A stretch of DNA of 64,000 bases from Oscillospiraceae bacterium (GCA_902779945.1 CACZDN010000011.1:1-64000), one strand, 5' to 3'; shown: positions 35,990 through 44,774, numbered from the stretch's first letter. The notes: generated by a model from the sequence alone, not told the origin. A program made the numbers and translations.

Positions 35990-36019
35990 CAACCCCCGCA
36001 CCGGCAGGCGCGGGGGTTG
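35990..36019. terminator. bidirectional terminator between aminotransferase and AraC genes
   Basis: 10-bp stem CAACCCCCGC/GCGGGGGTTG (35990-35999 with 36010-36019). Confidence 0.8.
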
Positions 36020-36020
36020 G

Positions 36021-36863
36021 TTATTCCTTCCCGGTGAGCTTGCCGGGACTGACACCGAAGCTCTCGCGGAAGGCGCGGTGAAAGGCGGAGTAATCCCCGT
36101 AGCCGCTCTCGGCGGCGGCCTTGGCGGCGGGGACGCCCTCGCGGATGAGGCGCGCGGCGTTCATCAGGCGCTTCTGCCGCACGTAGGCGTGGACCGTTGA
36201 GCCGGTCTGCGCCTTGAAAAGCCGCATAAAGTGGTAGGGGCTCATGTAAAAGCGCTCCGCAAGGGCCTCGACGGTCAGCGGCTCGCGCAGGTGCTCGTTG
36301 ATGTAGGAGAGGACCTGGCGCAGCTTCGGGTCGCTCTGCTGCTCGGCGCGGACAGGGTCCGCCTCCCGCAGTCGGTTGATGTGGATGAGAAGCTGGATGA
36401 TCATGGTCTCACGCATGGTCTGGGCGCCCACGCGCTCGTCGGACGCGGTGCGTTCGTAGGCGTCGATCGCGCCGCGCAGCTCCTCAAGCTGGTCCTCCGC
36501 TGCGGTCAGCAGATGCCGCCGGTGCCGGTCGGCCTGGTCGAAGCAGTCCATGAGCCCCGCCCCGGGGAACGCGCGCTCAAAGTAGCGCCGGTCGAGATAG
36601 AGGATGATGCGCTCGTAGGGCAGGGTCCGGTCGATGACCGCCTTGTGGATCGTGTGGTGCCGCACCAGCAGCACCGACCAGGGCCGCAGCGCGTAGCTCT
36701 GGTCCTCCACCAGATAGTTCACGCTGCCGGACAGCAGAATCACCAGCTTGTCGAACTCGTGAAAGTGAAAATCCAGCTCCTGCCCCGCGCTGTCCCTGAG
36801 ATGAAAATAATGAAAGCTCTCCCACAGATACCCCGCGCGGTTGACCCCCTTTGCCTCCGGCAT
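36021..36863 (-). CDS. AraC-family transcriptional regulator
   Basis: 280 residues. A cupin sensor domain (about 10-100, HFHEFDKLVILLSGSVNYLVED) is followed by a helical linker and two helix-turn-helix motifs (about 185-278: LTVEALAERFYMSPYHFMRLFKAQTG and AKAAAESGYGDYSAFHRAFRESFGVSP). It probably senses a small ligand and controls the divergent symporter gene. AAGGAGG precedes the ATG. The ligand is not predictable. Confidence 0.92.
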   Translation of the reverse strand: MPEAKGVNRAGYLWESFHYFHLRDSAGQELDFHFHEFDKLVILLSGSVNYLVEDQSYALRPWSVLLVRHHTIHKAVIDRTLPYERIILYLDRRYFERAFPGAGLMDCFDQADRHRRHLLTAAEDQLEELRGAIDAYERTASDERVGAQTMRETMIIQLLIHINRLREADPVRAEQQSDPKLRQVLSYINEHLREPLTVEALAERFYMSPYHFMRLFKAQTGSTVHAYVRQKRLMNAARLIREGVPAAKAAAESGYGDYSAFHRAFRESFGVSPGKLTGKE

Positions 36864-36968
36864 GGCTGTCGCCTCCTTTTGATTTTTTTGTCATTCTGAA
36901 TACATCCTCTGTACAAAAATTACCCCCTCCGTGTCCAATTTGCCCTTACCACTTCAATTCCGCACTGG

Positions 36969-37000
36969 GCCCCCCTTTAGGCAAGGGGGGCTTTGTTTTG
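36969..37000 (+). terminator. terminator-like hairpin upstream of the symporter promoter
   Basis: Stem GCCCCCC/GGGGGGC (36969-36975 with 36985-36991) followed by TTTGTTTTG reads as an intrinsic terminator on the plus strand, yet no plus-strand gene precedes it (AraC runs the other way). It may end a short unannotated transcript or insulate the symporter. Confidence 0.55.
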
Positions 37001-37112
37001 CTTCCCCATAATGTTCTGTGAAAGGTGAGTTTTCGGACGGCTGACAACTGGTCTACAGTCGAGCGCATCAAGTATACAGCAGAATTTGCAATGTTTCAAG
37101 CATACTTTGCAA

Positions 37113-37141
37113 TTTACTTTGCAAATATTTGAAAATATAAT
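37113..37141 (+). promoter_or_regulatory. promoter of the dicarboxylate/amino-acid symporter
   Basis: -35 TTTACT (37113-37118), 17-base spacer, -10 TATAAT (37136-37141). Three direct TTTGCA copies (37085, 37106, 37118) overlap or precede it, and could be regulator half-sites. The remainder of the 330-base AraC-symporter gap holds only the hairpin at 36969. Confidence 0.7.
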
Positions 37142-37193
37142 GACCTTAGACCGCGGGGCACGGGCCTTGCGAAAATTGAAAGGAGTCCTGACC

Positions 37194-38435
37194 ATGAAGT
37201 CCAACAGCTTCCTGAAGAACAACTGGTTCTTCTTCTCGATGATCATCGGCATTGTGCTCGGTATCATCGTCGGCTTCAGCTGGCCCAACGCCGGCGTGCT
37301 GGAGCCTCTCGGGACGCTCTTCATCAACATGATGTTCTGCGTCGTCGTGCCGATGGTGTTTTTCTCCATCTCCTCCTCCATCGCCAACATGAAAAGCGCC
37401 AAACGCGCCGGCAAGCTGATGGGCACCACGGTCGTCACGTTCATGTGCACCACGATCGTCGCCTCCGTCATCATGTACGTGCTGGTGCGCTTCATCCCCG
37501 TCTACACCGGCGAGCCCGCCTTTGAGCCGGGCGCGTCCGAGCCGATGAGCGCCGGCGCGATGATCGTCGGCTTCTTCACCAAGCCCGACTTCCCCGATCT
37601 CTGGAGCCGCCGCTCCATCCTCCAGCTCATCATCGCGGGCATCTTCTTCGGCTTCGGCGTACAGATGTGCGGCGGCCCGGAGACGAAGGTCGCGGCCCTG
37701 CTCAATGAGATCACCCAGGTCCTCATGAAGGTCATCAAGCTCATCAGCTACTACGCCCCCATCGGCTTCTTCGGCTTCTTTGCGGCCCTGGTCGCCGCCC
37801 ACGGCGCAGACTTCGTTTCAAGCTATGCCCGCGCCATTATCCTCTACTACGTCGTCTCCTTCGCCTACATGTTCCTCATCTTCCCGCTCTACGCGCGCTT
37901 CGGCGGCGGCAGGGGCGCCGTGAAGGTCATGTTCGAGCACCTGTTCCGCCCGGCGGCGGTCGCCTTCGGCACCTGCTCCTCGGTCGCGACGATCCCGACG
38001 AACATGGAGGTCTCCGAGGACACCGGCATCTCCAAGGATGTGACCGACATCGTGCTCCCCATGGGCGCGACGATGAACATGGACGGCTCCGGCATGAGCG
38101 CGATCATCAAGGTCGCCTTCCTCTTCGGCATGTTCGGCAAGGACTTTGCCACCACGGACGCGCTGCTCGCCATCATCGTGGCGACGATCTCCTCGGTCGC
38201 CATGTCCGGCATCCCCGGCGGCGGCGGCACGGGCGAGCTGGTGCTCTGCTCCCTGTTCTTCCCCGAGCAGCTGGCGATCGCCTTCCCCATCGCCCAGGCC
38301 ATCGGCGACCTCGTCGATCCCCCGGCCACGATGGTCAACGCCGCCGGCGACTATGTGGCCTCCTACATCGTCTCCCGCTTCAACGACGGCAGGGATTGGC
38401 TCCAGAAGGCCATGGCCGCGAAGAGCAGGTCATAA
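37194..38435 (+). CDS. dicarboxylate/amino acid:cation symporter (DAACS family)
   Basis: 413 residues with eight membrane segments plus two re-entrant loops. Conserved blocks are AFGTCSSVATIPTNME (HP1 serine-rich loop), GATMNMDGSG (the NMDG unwinding motif of TM7) and AMSGIPGGGGTGELV (HP2). It uses a sodium or proton gradient to import glutamate, aspartate or C4-dicarboxylates, or serine-type substrates. The start is at MKSNSF (37194), 8 bases after AAAGGAG; a longer reading upstream lacks a ribosome site. It is divergent from the AraC gene. Confidence 0.92.
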   Translation: MKSNSFLKNNWFFFSMIIGIVLGIIVGFSWPNAGVLEPLGTLFINMMFCVVVPMVFFSISSSIANMKSAKRAGKLMGTTVVTFMCTTIVASVIMYVLVRFIPVYTGEPAFEPGASEPMSAGAMIVGFFTKPDFPDLWSRRSILQLIIAGIFFGFGVQMCGGPETKVAALLNEITQVLMKVIKLISYYAPIGFFGFFAALVAAHGADFVSSYARAIILYYVVSFAYMFLIFPLYARFGGGRGAVKVMFEHLFRPAAVAFGTCSSVATIPTNMEVSEDTGISKDVTDIVLPMGATMNMDGSGMSAIIKVAFLFGMFGKDFATTDALLAIIVATISSVAMSGIPGGGGTGELVLCSLFFPEQLAIAFPIAQAIGDLVDPPATMVNAAGDYVASYIVSRFNDGRDWLQKAMAAKSRS

Positions 38436-38465
38436 GTTCAGCTTCACGACAACTGCTGAGTAACT

Positions 38466-38512
38466 GTCTTCCTGAGCAAAACAGAGCGGTGTCGAAGGAT
38501 CTTTCCCCCAAA
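38466..38512. repeat. R1-related repeat fragment
   Basis: CTTCCTGAGCAAAACAG then GTCGAAGGATCTTTCCCCC, a diverged left half of the R1 family. Confidence 0.6.
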
Positions 38513-38535
38513 ACGCCGAAAGACAGGGCTCAAAT

Positions 38536-38586
38536 GAAAAACGTATGGCAGATTCGAATCCACGAATTTGCCATACGTTTTTTATG
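38536..38586. terminator. bidirectional terminator between symporter and tctA
   Basis: A stem of about 18 bp with one mismatch (core ACGTATGGCA...TGCCATACGT, 38539-38556 with 38563-38580) is flanked by A-rich and T-rich tails so that it works in both directions. Confidence 0.85.
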
Positions 38587-38588
38587 TA

Positions 38589-40118
38589 TTACTCCTGCGG
38601 CTGGGACACGGCCTCGGCCTCGCGCCGGTTGATCTTCTTTTGATTGATGAGCGAGAAGATCACGACGCCGACAGCGACGACAAAGAAGCCGACCGCGATG
38701 GGGTAGTGGAGAATCGTGCTGAAATCGCCCTGGTTGAGGTCCATAAAGCGGACAAAGTTCTGCTCGCACATGGGGCCGAGAATGAGCGCCAGCAGGATCG
38801 GGGAGAGCGGAAACTCATATTTGTTCATGAGCCAGCCGATCACGCCGAAGAAGACGCATACGCCGATATCGAAGACGTTCTTGTTGATGGAGAACGCACC
38901 GAGCAGCGACACCACCAGAATGATCGGGTACAGCATACGTTTCTCGAGCGAGACGATCTTGGCGAACACGCGCACGCCCGCGCAGCCGACCAGCAGCATC
39001 GCGAGGTTTGCGAGCATCAGCGCCGCAAAGACTTTGTACACCGTGGGCAGCTCCGACACATACATCATGGGTCCGGGCTGGATGCCCTTCATGATGAACG
39101 CGCCGAGCAGGATGGCGGTGACCGAGTCGCCCGGGACGCCGAGGGACAGCAGCGGGATCATCGCGCCGCCGGAGCAGCCGTTGTTTGCCGACTCCGTGGC
39201 CGCCACGCCATTCGGGATGCCGGTGCCCCACTTCTCGGGGTGCTTGCTCGCGCCCTTGTTGAAGGCGTAGGAGACGAAAACTGCGATGTCGCCGCCCGCG
39301 CCGGGGATCGCGCCGATGAAGGTGCCGATGATGCCGCCGGAGATGATGTTCGGCCAGATCTGCCCGATGGTCTTCCCGTCCGGCAGGACGCGGGTGATCT
39401 TCTCGGTGGATTTGGCCTGGGCGCTCTCGCGGCCGGCGATGATGCGCTCGACCCCGGCGATGACCTCCGCCACGGCGAACAGGCCGATGAGCACCGGGAT
39501 GAAGCTCAGCCCGCCCTTGAGGCTTGTTACACCGAAGGTGAAGCGCTGCTTGGAGTAGGTCGGGTCAAGGCCGATGGTGCACAGCAGCATCCCGAAGAAG
39601 GCGCTGATAAGGCCCTTGGAGATGGACTTGCCGGAGATGGAGATAATGACCGACAGGCCGAAGACCGCGAGCATCAGCATCTCAGCCGAGGTGAATTTCA
39701 TCGCGACCTTCGCCACCAGCGGAGACAGGAAGGTCATGATCAGCGCGCCGATGACGCCGCCGCAGAAGGAGGAAAACATCGCCACCGACAGGGCCTTGCC
39801 CGCCTCGCCCTTCTGGGCCATGGGGTAGCCGTCCAGCAGCGTGGCCGCCGCGGAGGGCGTGCCGGGCGCATGGATCAGGATGGCGGAGATGGAGCCGCCG
39901 TACATGCCGCCGCAGTAGATGCCCAGCAGCAGGCCGACGGAGGGGATCAGGTCCATGCCGAAGGAAAACGGGATCAGCAGGGCCACGCCCATGGTCGCCG
40001 TCATGCCGGGGATCGCGCCCAGCAGCACGCCGCCGACCGCGCCCAGCAGGGTCATGAGCAGGACCGTGGGATTCAGAAACACGTTCGCGTAGCTTGAAAA
40101 CAGCAGATTCCAATCCAT
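38589..40118 (-). CDS. tctA: tripartite tricarboxylate transporter, large permease TctA
   Basis: 509 residues, about 11-12 membrane segments, with the family-typical GAIPGMTATMGVALLIPFSF near the N-terminus and GAIPGAGGDIAVFVSYAF in the middle (internal repeat). It forms the sodium-coupled channel of a TTT uptake system for citrate-like or other carboxylates, with TctB and a soluble TctC receptor. ATG 40118 follows AAGGGGGG. Last gene of the tctC-tctB-tctA operon. Confidence 0.94.
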   Translation of the reverse strand: MDWNLLFSSYANVFLNPTVLLMTLLGAVGGVLLGAIPGMTATMGVALLIPFSFGMDLIPSVGLLLGIYCGGMYGGSISAILIHAPGTPSAAATLLDGYPMAQKGEAGKALSVAMFSSFCGGVIGALIMTFLSPLVAKVAMKFTSAEMLMLAVFGLSVIISISGKSISKGLISAFFGMLLCTIGLDPTYSKQRFTFGVTSLKGGLSFIPVLIGLFAVAEVIAGVERIIAGRESAQAKSTEKITRVLPDGKTIGQIWPNIISGGIIGTFIGAIPGAGGDIAVFVSYAFNKGASKHPEKWGTGIPNGVAATESANNGCSGGAMIPLLSLGVPGDSVTAILLGAFIMKGIQPGPMMYVSELPTVYKVFAALMLANLAMLLVGCAGVRVFAKIVSLEKRMLYPIILVVSLLGAFSINKNVFDIGVCVFFGVIGWLMNKYEFPLSPILLALILGPMCEQNFVRFMDLNQGDFSTILHYPIAVGFFVVAVGVVIFSLINQKKINRREAEAVSQPQE

Positions 40119-40130
40119 AACCGGCCCCCC

Positions 40131-40664
40131 TTACAGCTTATCGACCAGATCCCGCAGGAACTGGAGCACGCCCATCGGAATATTGACCGACAGGAACTTG
40201 TAGAAGACCAGCCACATGCCCAGCGGCACGAGCGCCGAGATCAGAAGCAGCGGGGCCGGCTTTCTCAGTCCGATCAGCCACATGATGATCCCGGACAGCA
40301 GGAAGCTCACCACCACATAGCCGAGCCCCTTGAAGAGCCACACATAGGCGCAGCACAGCAGGATCACGAACAGCGCCGCCGCTACGCCCTTGTCCCGGAA
40401 GGGGTCCAGCGTCTCCGCCCTCCGGGCGAGGGGATCGTCCGGCTTCATTGCGGCAAGCTTGATGATCGACTGAATGAGCAAAACCGCGGTGAAGACCGCC
40501 ATGCCGATAATCATGATGCGCGGGAAGGTGGACGGCTGCACCGCCGCGTTTTTGGCGACCTTGATCTTGCCGGACTGGACCCAGGCCCAGGTCTCGAAAG
40601 CGATCAGGACGAGAGACGCGATGAGGTTGGAAAACGCCTTGGTCTGCGCTTTTTTCACATCCAA
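40131..40664 (-). CDS. tctB: tripartite tricarboxylate transporter, small permease TctB-like
   Basis: About 177 residues with four membrane segments (FSNLIASLVLIAFETW, IMIIGMAVFTAVLLIQ, ALFVILLCCAYVWLF and the GYVVVSFLLSGIIMWLIG pair). It is the small membrane subunit partnering TctA. No ATG fits: the plausible starts after AAAAGGA are TTG (40664, chosen) or the CTG before it, and the longer reading to 40781 would run through an R1 repeat. Confidence 0.82.
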   Translation of the reverse strand: MDVKKAQTKAFSNLIASLVLIAFETWAWVQSGKIKVAKNAAVQPSTFPRIMIIGMAVFTAVLLIQSIIKLAAMKPDDPLARRAETLDPFRDKGVAAALFVILLCCAYVWLFKGLGYVVVSFLLSGIIMWLIGLRKPAPLLLISALVPLGMWLVFYKFLSVNIPMGVLQFLRDLVDKL

Positions 40665-40697
40665 CAGGTTCACATCCTTTTGTTTGTAATAATCAGC

Positions 40698-40770
40698 CTG
40701 TCTTCCTGAGCAAAACCGGAGTCGAAGGAACTTTGCCCCGATACCGGGGAAAGCTCTGCCCGGGATGGCA
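40698..40770. repeat. R1-related repeat fragment in the tctC-tctB gap
   Basis: CTTCCTGAGCAAAACCGGAG and GTCGAAGGAACTTTGCCCC followed by a complementary GGGGAAAG arm; same type as 38466-38512. Confidence 0.6.
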
Positions 40771-40788
40771 GGGCAAAGCAAACGAAGA

Positions 40789-40815
40789 GAAAAGGGCAGG
40801 CATTTTCGCCTGCCC
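40789..40815 (-). terminator. attenuating terminator after tctC
   Basis: Minus-strand stem GGGCAGGC/GCCTGCCC (arms 40808-40815 and 40794-40801) followed by TTTTCTCTT. Partial termination here would give more binding protein than permease. Confidence 0.8.
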
Positions 40816-40843
40816 TTTTGGCATTGGGTGAAAGGGGATGGGA

Positions 40844-41830
40844 TTAGGCTTCTTCGGCCTCGACAAGACCGACGGCGACCATGGCGGCGGGCACGTCGAT
40901 CGCGGCCTGCTTGAGGTACTCGCCGTAAGCGGGGCCGTCGAGGTAGTCGATCTTCTGGCCGAGGGAGGCCATGGTGGCGACGAAGTCATCGTCCTCGATC
41001 GCGGCGGCGCAGGCCGTCCGGAGAGTCTCAACGATCCCGTCATCCACGCCGAGAGGCAGCGCCATGCCGCGCTGGGTGGCGTAGAAGATGTCGAAGCCCT
41101 GCTCCTCGCAGGTGGGAACGTCGGGGAACACGTCGTTGCGGACGTTGTCCATGATGCCGAGCATCACAAGGTCGCCGGACTCCACAAAGGAGCGGGCCTC
41201 AGCGGCGGAGCAGGTGACGCCCTGAATCTCGTTCTGAGCGGCAGCCTTGACAGCGGCGGCAGCGCCGTCGGAGTAGGCGATCATCTTGATCTCGATGTCA
41301 GCGGCGTTCATCAGGTAGCCGCCGGCAACGTGCCACACGGAGCCGGAGGAGGAGCCGCCCATGGTGACTTCACCCGGGTGGGCCTTGCAGTAGTCGATGA
41401 AGCCGGCGAGGTCCTTGATGCCGTTGTCGGCCGCCCACTTGGCGTTGACGGTGATGGCGGCGGCGTCGGTGTTCACGCGGCAGAGGGGAATGTAGTTCTC
41501 CCAGGTGTACTCGGACATATCGAGGGGACCGTAGGAGGCGAGCTCCCAGGTGATCATGCCGATGGTGTAGCCGTCGGGATCGGCGTCCGCGATGGCCTCA
41601 TGGCCGATGACGCCGCCGGCGCCGGTCTGGTTGTCGACGGTGATGGTCTGGCCGAGCTGCTTCTCAAGCGCGGCGCAGAAGGCGCGCAGGCAGTTGTCCG
41701 TGCCGCCGCCGGCGCCCCAGGGGTTGATGGCGAGGATGCCCTTGGTGGGATAGTCCGCGGCCATGGCGGCGGGCGCCATCACGCTCAGCGCGAGCACCAG
41801 GACCAGGGCCATGCAAAGAATCTTCTTCAT
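40844..41830 (-). CDS. tctC: tripartite tricarboxylate transporter substrate-binding protein TctC (Bug family)
   Basis: 328 residues. The signal peptide (MKKILCMALVL...APAAMAAD) is followed by the Bug fold: ILAINPWGAGGGTDNCLRAF, NQTGAGGVIGHEAIADADPDGYTIG, and MGGSSSGSVWHVAGG ligand loops. It captures a carboxylate and delivers it to TctAB. It has no lipobox cysteine at the cleavage site. The family-typical P-F-x-x-GG ligand loop reads PWGAGGGTD here. AAGGAGG lies 10 bases before the ATG. First gene of the operon. Confidence 0.92.
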   Translation of the reverse strand: MKKILCMALVLVLALSVMAPAAMAADYPTKGILAINPWGAGGGTDNCLRAFCAALEKQLGQTITVDNQTGAGGVIGHEAIADADPDGYTIGMITWELASYGPLDMSEYTWENYIPLCRVNTDAAAITVNAKWAADNGIKDLAGFIDYCKAHPGEVTMGGSSSGSVWHVAGGYLMNAADIEIKMIAYSDGAAAAVKAAAQNEIQGVTCSAAEARSFVESGDLVMLGIMDNVRNDVFPDVPTCEEQGFDIFYATQRGMALPLGVDDGIVETLRTACAAAIEDDDFVATMASLGQKIDYLDGPAYGEYLKQAAIDVPAAMVAVGLVEAEEA

Positions 41831-41895
41831 TCGTGTTTGTCCTCCTTATTTAATATTACATGCTGGCATCACAATTGATACCAAAAACTGAATCT

Positions 41896-41924
41896 ATTAT
41901 AGAGAAAACGCCCGGCTCTGTCAA
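41896..41924 (-). promoter_or_regulatory. consensus sigma-A promoter of the tctCBA operon
   Basis: Minus strand -35 TTGACA (41919-41924), 17-base spacer, -10 TATAAT (41896-41901), a perfect consensus match. Confidence 0.92.
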
Positions 41925-42062
41925 GGGACAAGAAGCGGTACAAAACGGTGCTCGTATATGCTTTTTCCGGAGGTCACGCCGTCACGGCTTCGCGGAGCCG
42001 GAGGCTTATGCGTGTGCGGAGAGCGGCGCGGCAGCGCCGCTTCGCGGCGTATTGAAATCGGC

Positions 42063-42761
42063 TCAGCGCTTTCTTCTGTTGACCAGGATGACGAAGCGCA
42101 AAAGCTGCATGAGCGTGGTGGCGAGGGCGGCCACGTAGGTCAGGGCCGCGGCGCGCAGCACCTTTTTGGCGCCCTCGAGCTCCCCGCCCTCCAGAAGCCC
42201 CATGCTCTCGATGCTTGCGAGAGCGCGGTTGCTGGCGTTGAACTCCGTCGGCAGCGTGACGAGCTGGAACACCGCGCACAGCGAGTAGAGCAGCACACCC
42301 GCGTAGGCAAGGTACAGAAACTTTTCGCTGTAGCCCGAGAGCAGAAGCCCCGCCATCAGCAGCGGCACCGAGAGCTTTGCGCCCAGGTTCGTGGCCGGGA
42401 TGATGGCCTGGCGGATCTTGACGGGCAGATAGCCCTCGGCGTTCTGGATGGCGTGGCCGACCTCGTGGCAGGCGACGCCCACCGCCGCGGCGGAGCAGCT
42501 GCCCCAGACCGCGTCCGACAGACGCACGACGCCGGCCTCGGGGTCATAGTGGTCGTTGAGCTCGCCGCTGATGTGCTCGACCGGCACGGTGCGCAGGCCG
42601 TTCGCGTCCAGCAGGCGCCGCGCCGCGTCCGCCCCGGTGAGCCCGCGGCTGTTCATCTGCTTTTCGTACTTCTCAAAGGTATGCTTGACGTTCCAGCTCG
42701 CCCAGAGCGAGAGGAGCACCGCGGGAAGGACGAGGACAAGGTAGGTCATGTCGAGATACAT
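42063..42761 (-). CDS. membrane zinc metallopeptidase (YugP family)
   Basis: 232 residues. An N-terminal membrane helix (6-24), the zinc site CHEVGHAIQNAEGY (H-E-x-x-H) near residue 99, and two or three C-terminal helices match the YugP/neutral zinc metallopeptidase-2 family. It presumably cleaves membrane or envelope proteins; no substrate is known. The EFNASNRAL block after the third helix is typical. AGGGGG precedes the ATG. Confidence 0.9.
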   Translation of the reverse strand: MYLDMTYLVLVLPAVLLSLWASWNVKHTFEKYEKQMNSRGLTGADAARRLLDANGLRTVPVEHISGELNDHYDPEAGVVRLSDAVWGSCSAAAVGVACHEVGHAIQNAEGYLPVKIRQAIIPATNLGAKLSVPLLMAGLLLSGYSEKFLYLAYAGVLLYSLCAVFQLVTLPTEFNASNRALASIESMGLLEGGELEGAKKVLRAAALTYVAALATTLMQLLRFVILVNRRKR

Positions 42762-42840
42762 TCTGTGTTCCCCCTTTTTTTAAGTGGATGTGGAGTTATG
42801 GCGTCGCGGCGTACTGAGACCGGCGTGCGAGGCGCGCGTG

Positions 42841-42918
42841 TCATCCTGAGCGCAGCGGAGTCGGAGGATCTTTTTCCTGCGCATGAGGGGGAAAGATCCT
42901 TCGCTTCGCTCAGGCTGA
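42841..42918. repeat. GAAGGATC-type palindromic repeat (family R1) reaching into a gene end
   Basis: Left arm 42841-42875, right arm 42891-42918. The right arm contains the stop codon and last two or three codons of the alpha/beta hydrolase gene, so the repeat has set that gene's end. Confidence 0.85.
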
Positions 42919-43818
42919 GCGGCTGTGCTTTTTTATAAATGCGTCCAGTTCTGTAAAGTACCGCTCCTTGTTCAGACCGCAGGAGCCTACGTGGGGGGCG
43001 TTCTGATAGGTCGCGCGCTGCTTTTCCGACGCGCAGGCCGCGTAGCAGCGGTCGAGATTTTCGTAAGGGACGATCACGTCGTCGGTGCCGTGGATGAAGA
43101 GCATCGGAATCCGGCAGCGGGCAAGAGACGTACTCCGCGGGTCATCCATCGAAAACCCTCTGAAGAGCCGGCAGTAGAGGCCGAGTACCCGGATAAAGAA
43201 GCGCTTGAAAGGCAGGCGCGGCATGTTCTTTTCACAGCTGAAGAGAAGCTGGGTCCGCAGGTCGTCGTAGCCGCAGTCCTCCACGGCACAGCAGACCTGC
43301 TCCGGCAGCTCCTCGCCGGCGGCGCCCATGACGGTGTTGCCGCCCATGGACCAGCCGTAGAGCACGATCCTCCCCTCCGGTCTGCGCGCCGCGACGGCCT
43401 TTGCCCAGTCCACGACGTCAAACTTCTCGAGGCAGCCCATGGTGAAATACGCGCCCTCGCTCAGCCCGTGGGCGCGGTGATAGATGAGCAGGACGTTGCA
43501 GCCCGCCTCATAGAGCCGCGCCGCGATGCCGCTGAGCTCCTCCGGGCCGTTGCGGTAGCCGTGACAGAGGATCACCGTCGTGTCCGCGCCGCGGTCATAG
43601 AGCCAGGCCTTGAGGCGCAGGCCGTCCCGGCTGGTGATCGCCAGCGCCTCGCGGTCCGCCCGCTCAAAAAAGGCGCGGTCCAGCAGGATCTTGCCGCCTC
43701 TCGTGTCGCTCCAGGGGTCGGGCCTGCCGGCGCGCAGAAAGGTATAGCGGAAAAAGAAGCGCGCCGCGAAAAACAGCAGCGTCAAAAGCAGGACAAGCGC
43801 GATAATCATATACAACAT
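42910..43818 (-). CDS. alpha/beta hydrolase, membrane-anchored
   Basis: 302 residues. An N-terminal helix (3-24) anchors the protein. The hydrolase fold carries ILCHGYRNGPEE (oxyanion region), the nucleophile elbow GWSMGG, the acid in HGTDDVIVP and the histidine near NAPHVGS. It resembles the YqkD/BAAT-like peptidase-esterase group. The substrate is unknown. The start at 43818 lies 6 bases after GGAGGG; an earlier in-frame ATG has none. The C-terminal HSRSA is encoded by an R1 repeat. Confidence 0.86.
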   Translation of the reverse strand: MLYMIIALVLLLTLLFFAARFFFRYTFLRAGRPDPWSDTRGGKILLDRAFFERADREALAITSRDGLRLKAWLYDRGADTTVILCHGYRNGPEELSGIAARLYEAGCNVLLIYHRAHGLSEGAYFTMGCLEKFDVVDWAKAVAARRPEGRIVLYGWSMGGNTVMGAAGEELPEQVCCAVEDCGYDDLRTQLLFSCEKNMPRLPFKRFFIRVLGLYCRLFRGFSMDDPRSTSLARCRIPMLFIHGTDDVIVPYENLDRCYAACASEKQRATYQNAPHVGSCGLNKERYFTELDAFIKKHSRSA

Positions 43819-43851
43819 GGCGGTCCCTCCGTGTTTGTTGTCGCTGCTTGT

Positions 43852-43880
43852 ATTATACCGTCTTCGCCCCCACCGTGCAA
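43852..43880 (-). promoter_or_regulatory. promoter of the alpha/beta hydrolase gene
   Basis: Minus strand -35 TTGCAC (43875-43880), 17-base spacer, -10 TATAAT (43852-43857). Confidence 0.8.
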
Positions 43881-43979
43881 GTGTCTGTTGAAAAGCGCGC
43901 GGCAATATGGTAAGCTGTCATGGATGTACCAATGAGAGCTTGAATCAAGATGTGGCCTGATGCCTGGCACATCAATCAT

Positions 43980-44022
43980 GATTTGATTGCCGTTTCGCTC
44001 GCCCCTTGACGGGGCAAGCGCG
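43980..44022. repeat. copy of the middle hairpin unit seen at 17806-17857
   Basis: GATTTGATTGCCGTTTCGCT followed by a G/C stem (GCCCC/GGGGC) and GCGAAAAT. The flanks differ from the 17.8 kb locus, so it looks like a dispersed short element. Confidence 0.55.
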
Positions 44023-44035
44023 AAAATAATATATA
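44006..44035 (+). promoter_or_regulatory. possible promoter of the lipoprotein gene
   Basis: -35 TTGACG (44006-44011), 18-base spacer, -10 TATATA (44030-44035). It lies within the repeat at 43980. Confidence 0.5.
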
Positions 44036-44063
44036 TAGAATCTATGATGGGGGTGTGATTTTC

Positions 44064-44774
44064 ATGAAGCGGCGTGTGCTGATCGCCGTTGTGCTTCTGG
44101 CGCTGCTGCTGTGCGGCTGCAAAAAGAAGGACGCGGCGGACCTGATCTATACCCCCGCGCCGAAGCGCAGCGCCTCGCCGGCCCCGGCGCCGACGCCCGC
44201 CGCGGAGCCGTCCGGGACGCCCGCCGCCTCCACGCCGACGCCGCGGCCCGCCGCCATCGACGCGGAGCTGGACAAGATCAGGGGCCTGATCGCGGACGAG
44301 CGCTGCTACGAGGCCTTCCGCGCCATGCAGCGCTTTGAGGAGCAGCACAGCGCGCCGGAGGAGGTCGCGGCCTGCGAGACCCTGTTCGCCGAGCTGGACC
44401 GTCTTCTCAACGAGCTCGAGCCCGAGACCGGCACGGAGCTCTTTCGCAGCTTCACGGTCCAGGGCGGCGGCGTGCTGGAGGTCTACGCCTTCACGGGCCC
44501 GGCCTTTGTCACCGTCACAGACGAGTACGCGCGGCTCCAGGGCGAGGAAAACCCCGGCGCGGTCTGCTTCTACGTCCGGCAGGGGGAGCGCGGCTCCGTC
44601 CATCTGCCCGCCGGGACCTACGCGGTGCGCTACCAGGTCGGCTACCGCTGGTTCGGCCCGGAGGACGGCTTCGGGGAATACTTCACCGCGGGCGTGCTGG
44701 ACGAGCCGCTGGTCTTCGACTTCTACGTCAGCGGCAACTGGGCCAGCAACAGCAAATACACGATCACGCTGTGA
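44064..44774 (+). CDS. predicted lipoprotein of unknown function
   Basis: 236 residues. A short signal with lipobox-like LLLCGC leads to a Pro/Ala/Thr-rich linker (about 30-68), then a helical segment (72-120) and a beta-rich C-terminal domain (130-236, with FTVQGGGVLEVYAFTGPAFVTV and LPAGTYAVRYQVG). The last part looks like a small beta-sandwich. It should be surface-exposed on the membrane. No family is recognised. The ATG at 44064 follows GGGGG by 10 bases. Confidence 0.75.
   Translation: MKRRVLIAVVLLALLLCGCKKKDAADLIYTPAPKRSASPAPAPTPAAEPSGTPAASTPTPRPAAIDAELDKIRGLIADERCYEAFRAMQRFEEQHSAPEEVAACETLFAELDRLLNELEPETGTELFRSFTVQGGGVLEVYAFTGPAFVTVTDEYARLQGEENPGAVCFYVRQGERGSVHLPAGTYAVRYQVGYRWFGPEDGFGEYFTAGVLDEPLVFDFYVSGNWASNSKYTITL

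Noticed and set aside
37047-37059. GntR-type operator ACTG-N5-CAGT near the symporter
   Set aside because: Very short and without a GntR gene nearby; could easily be chance.
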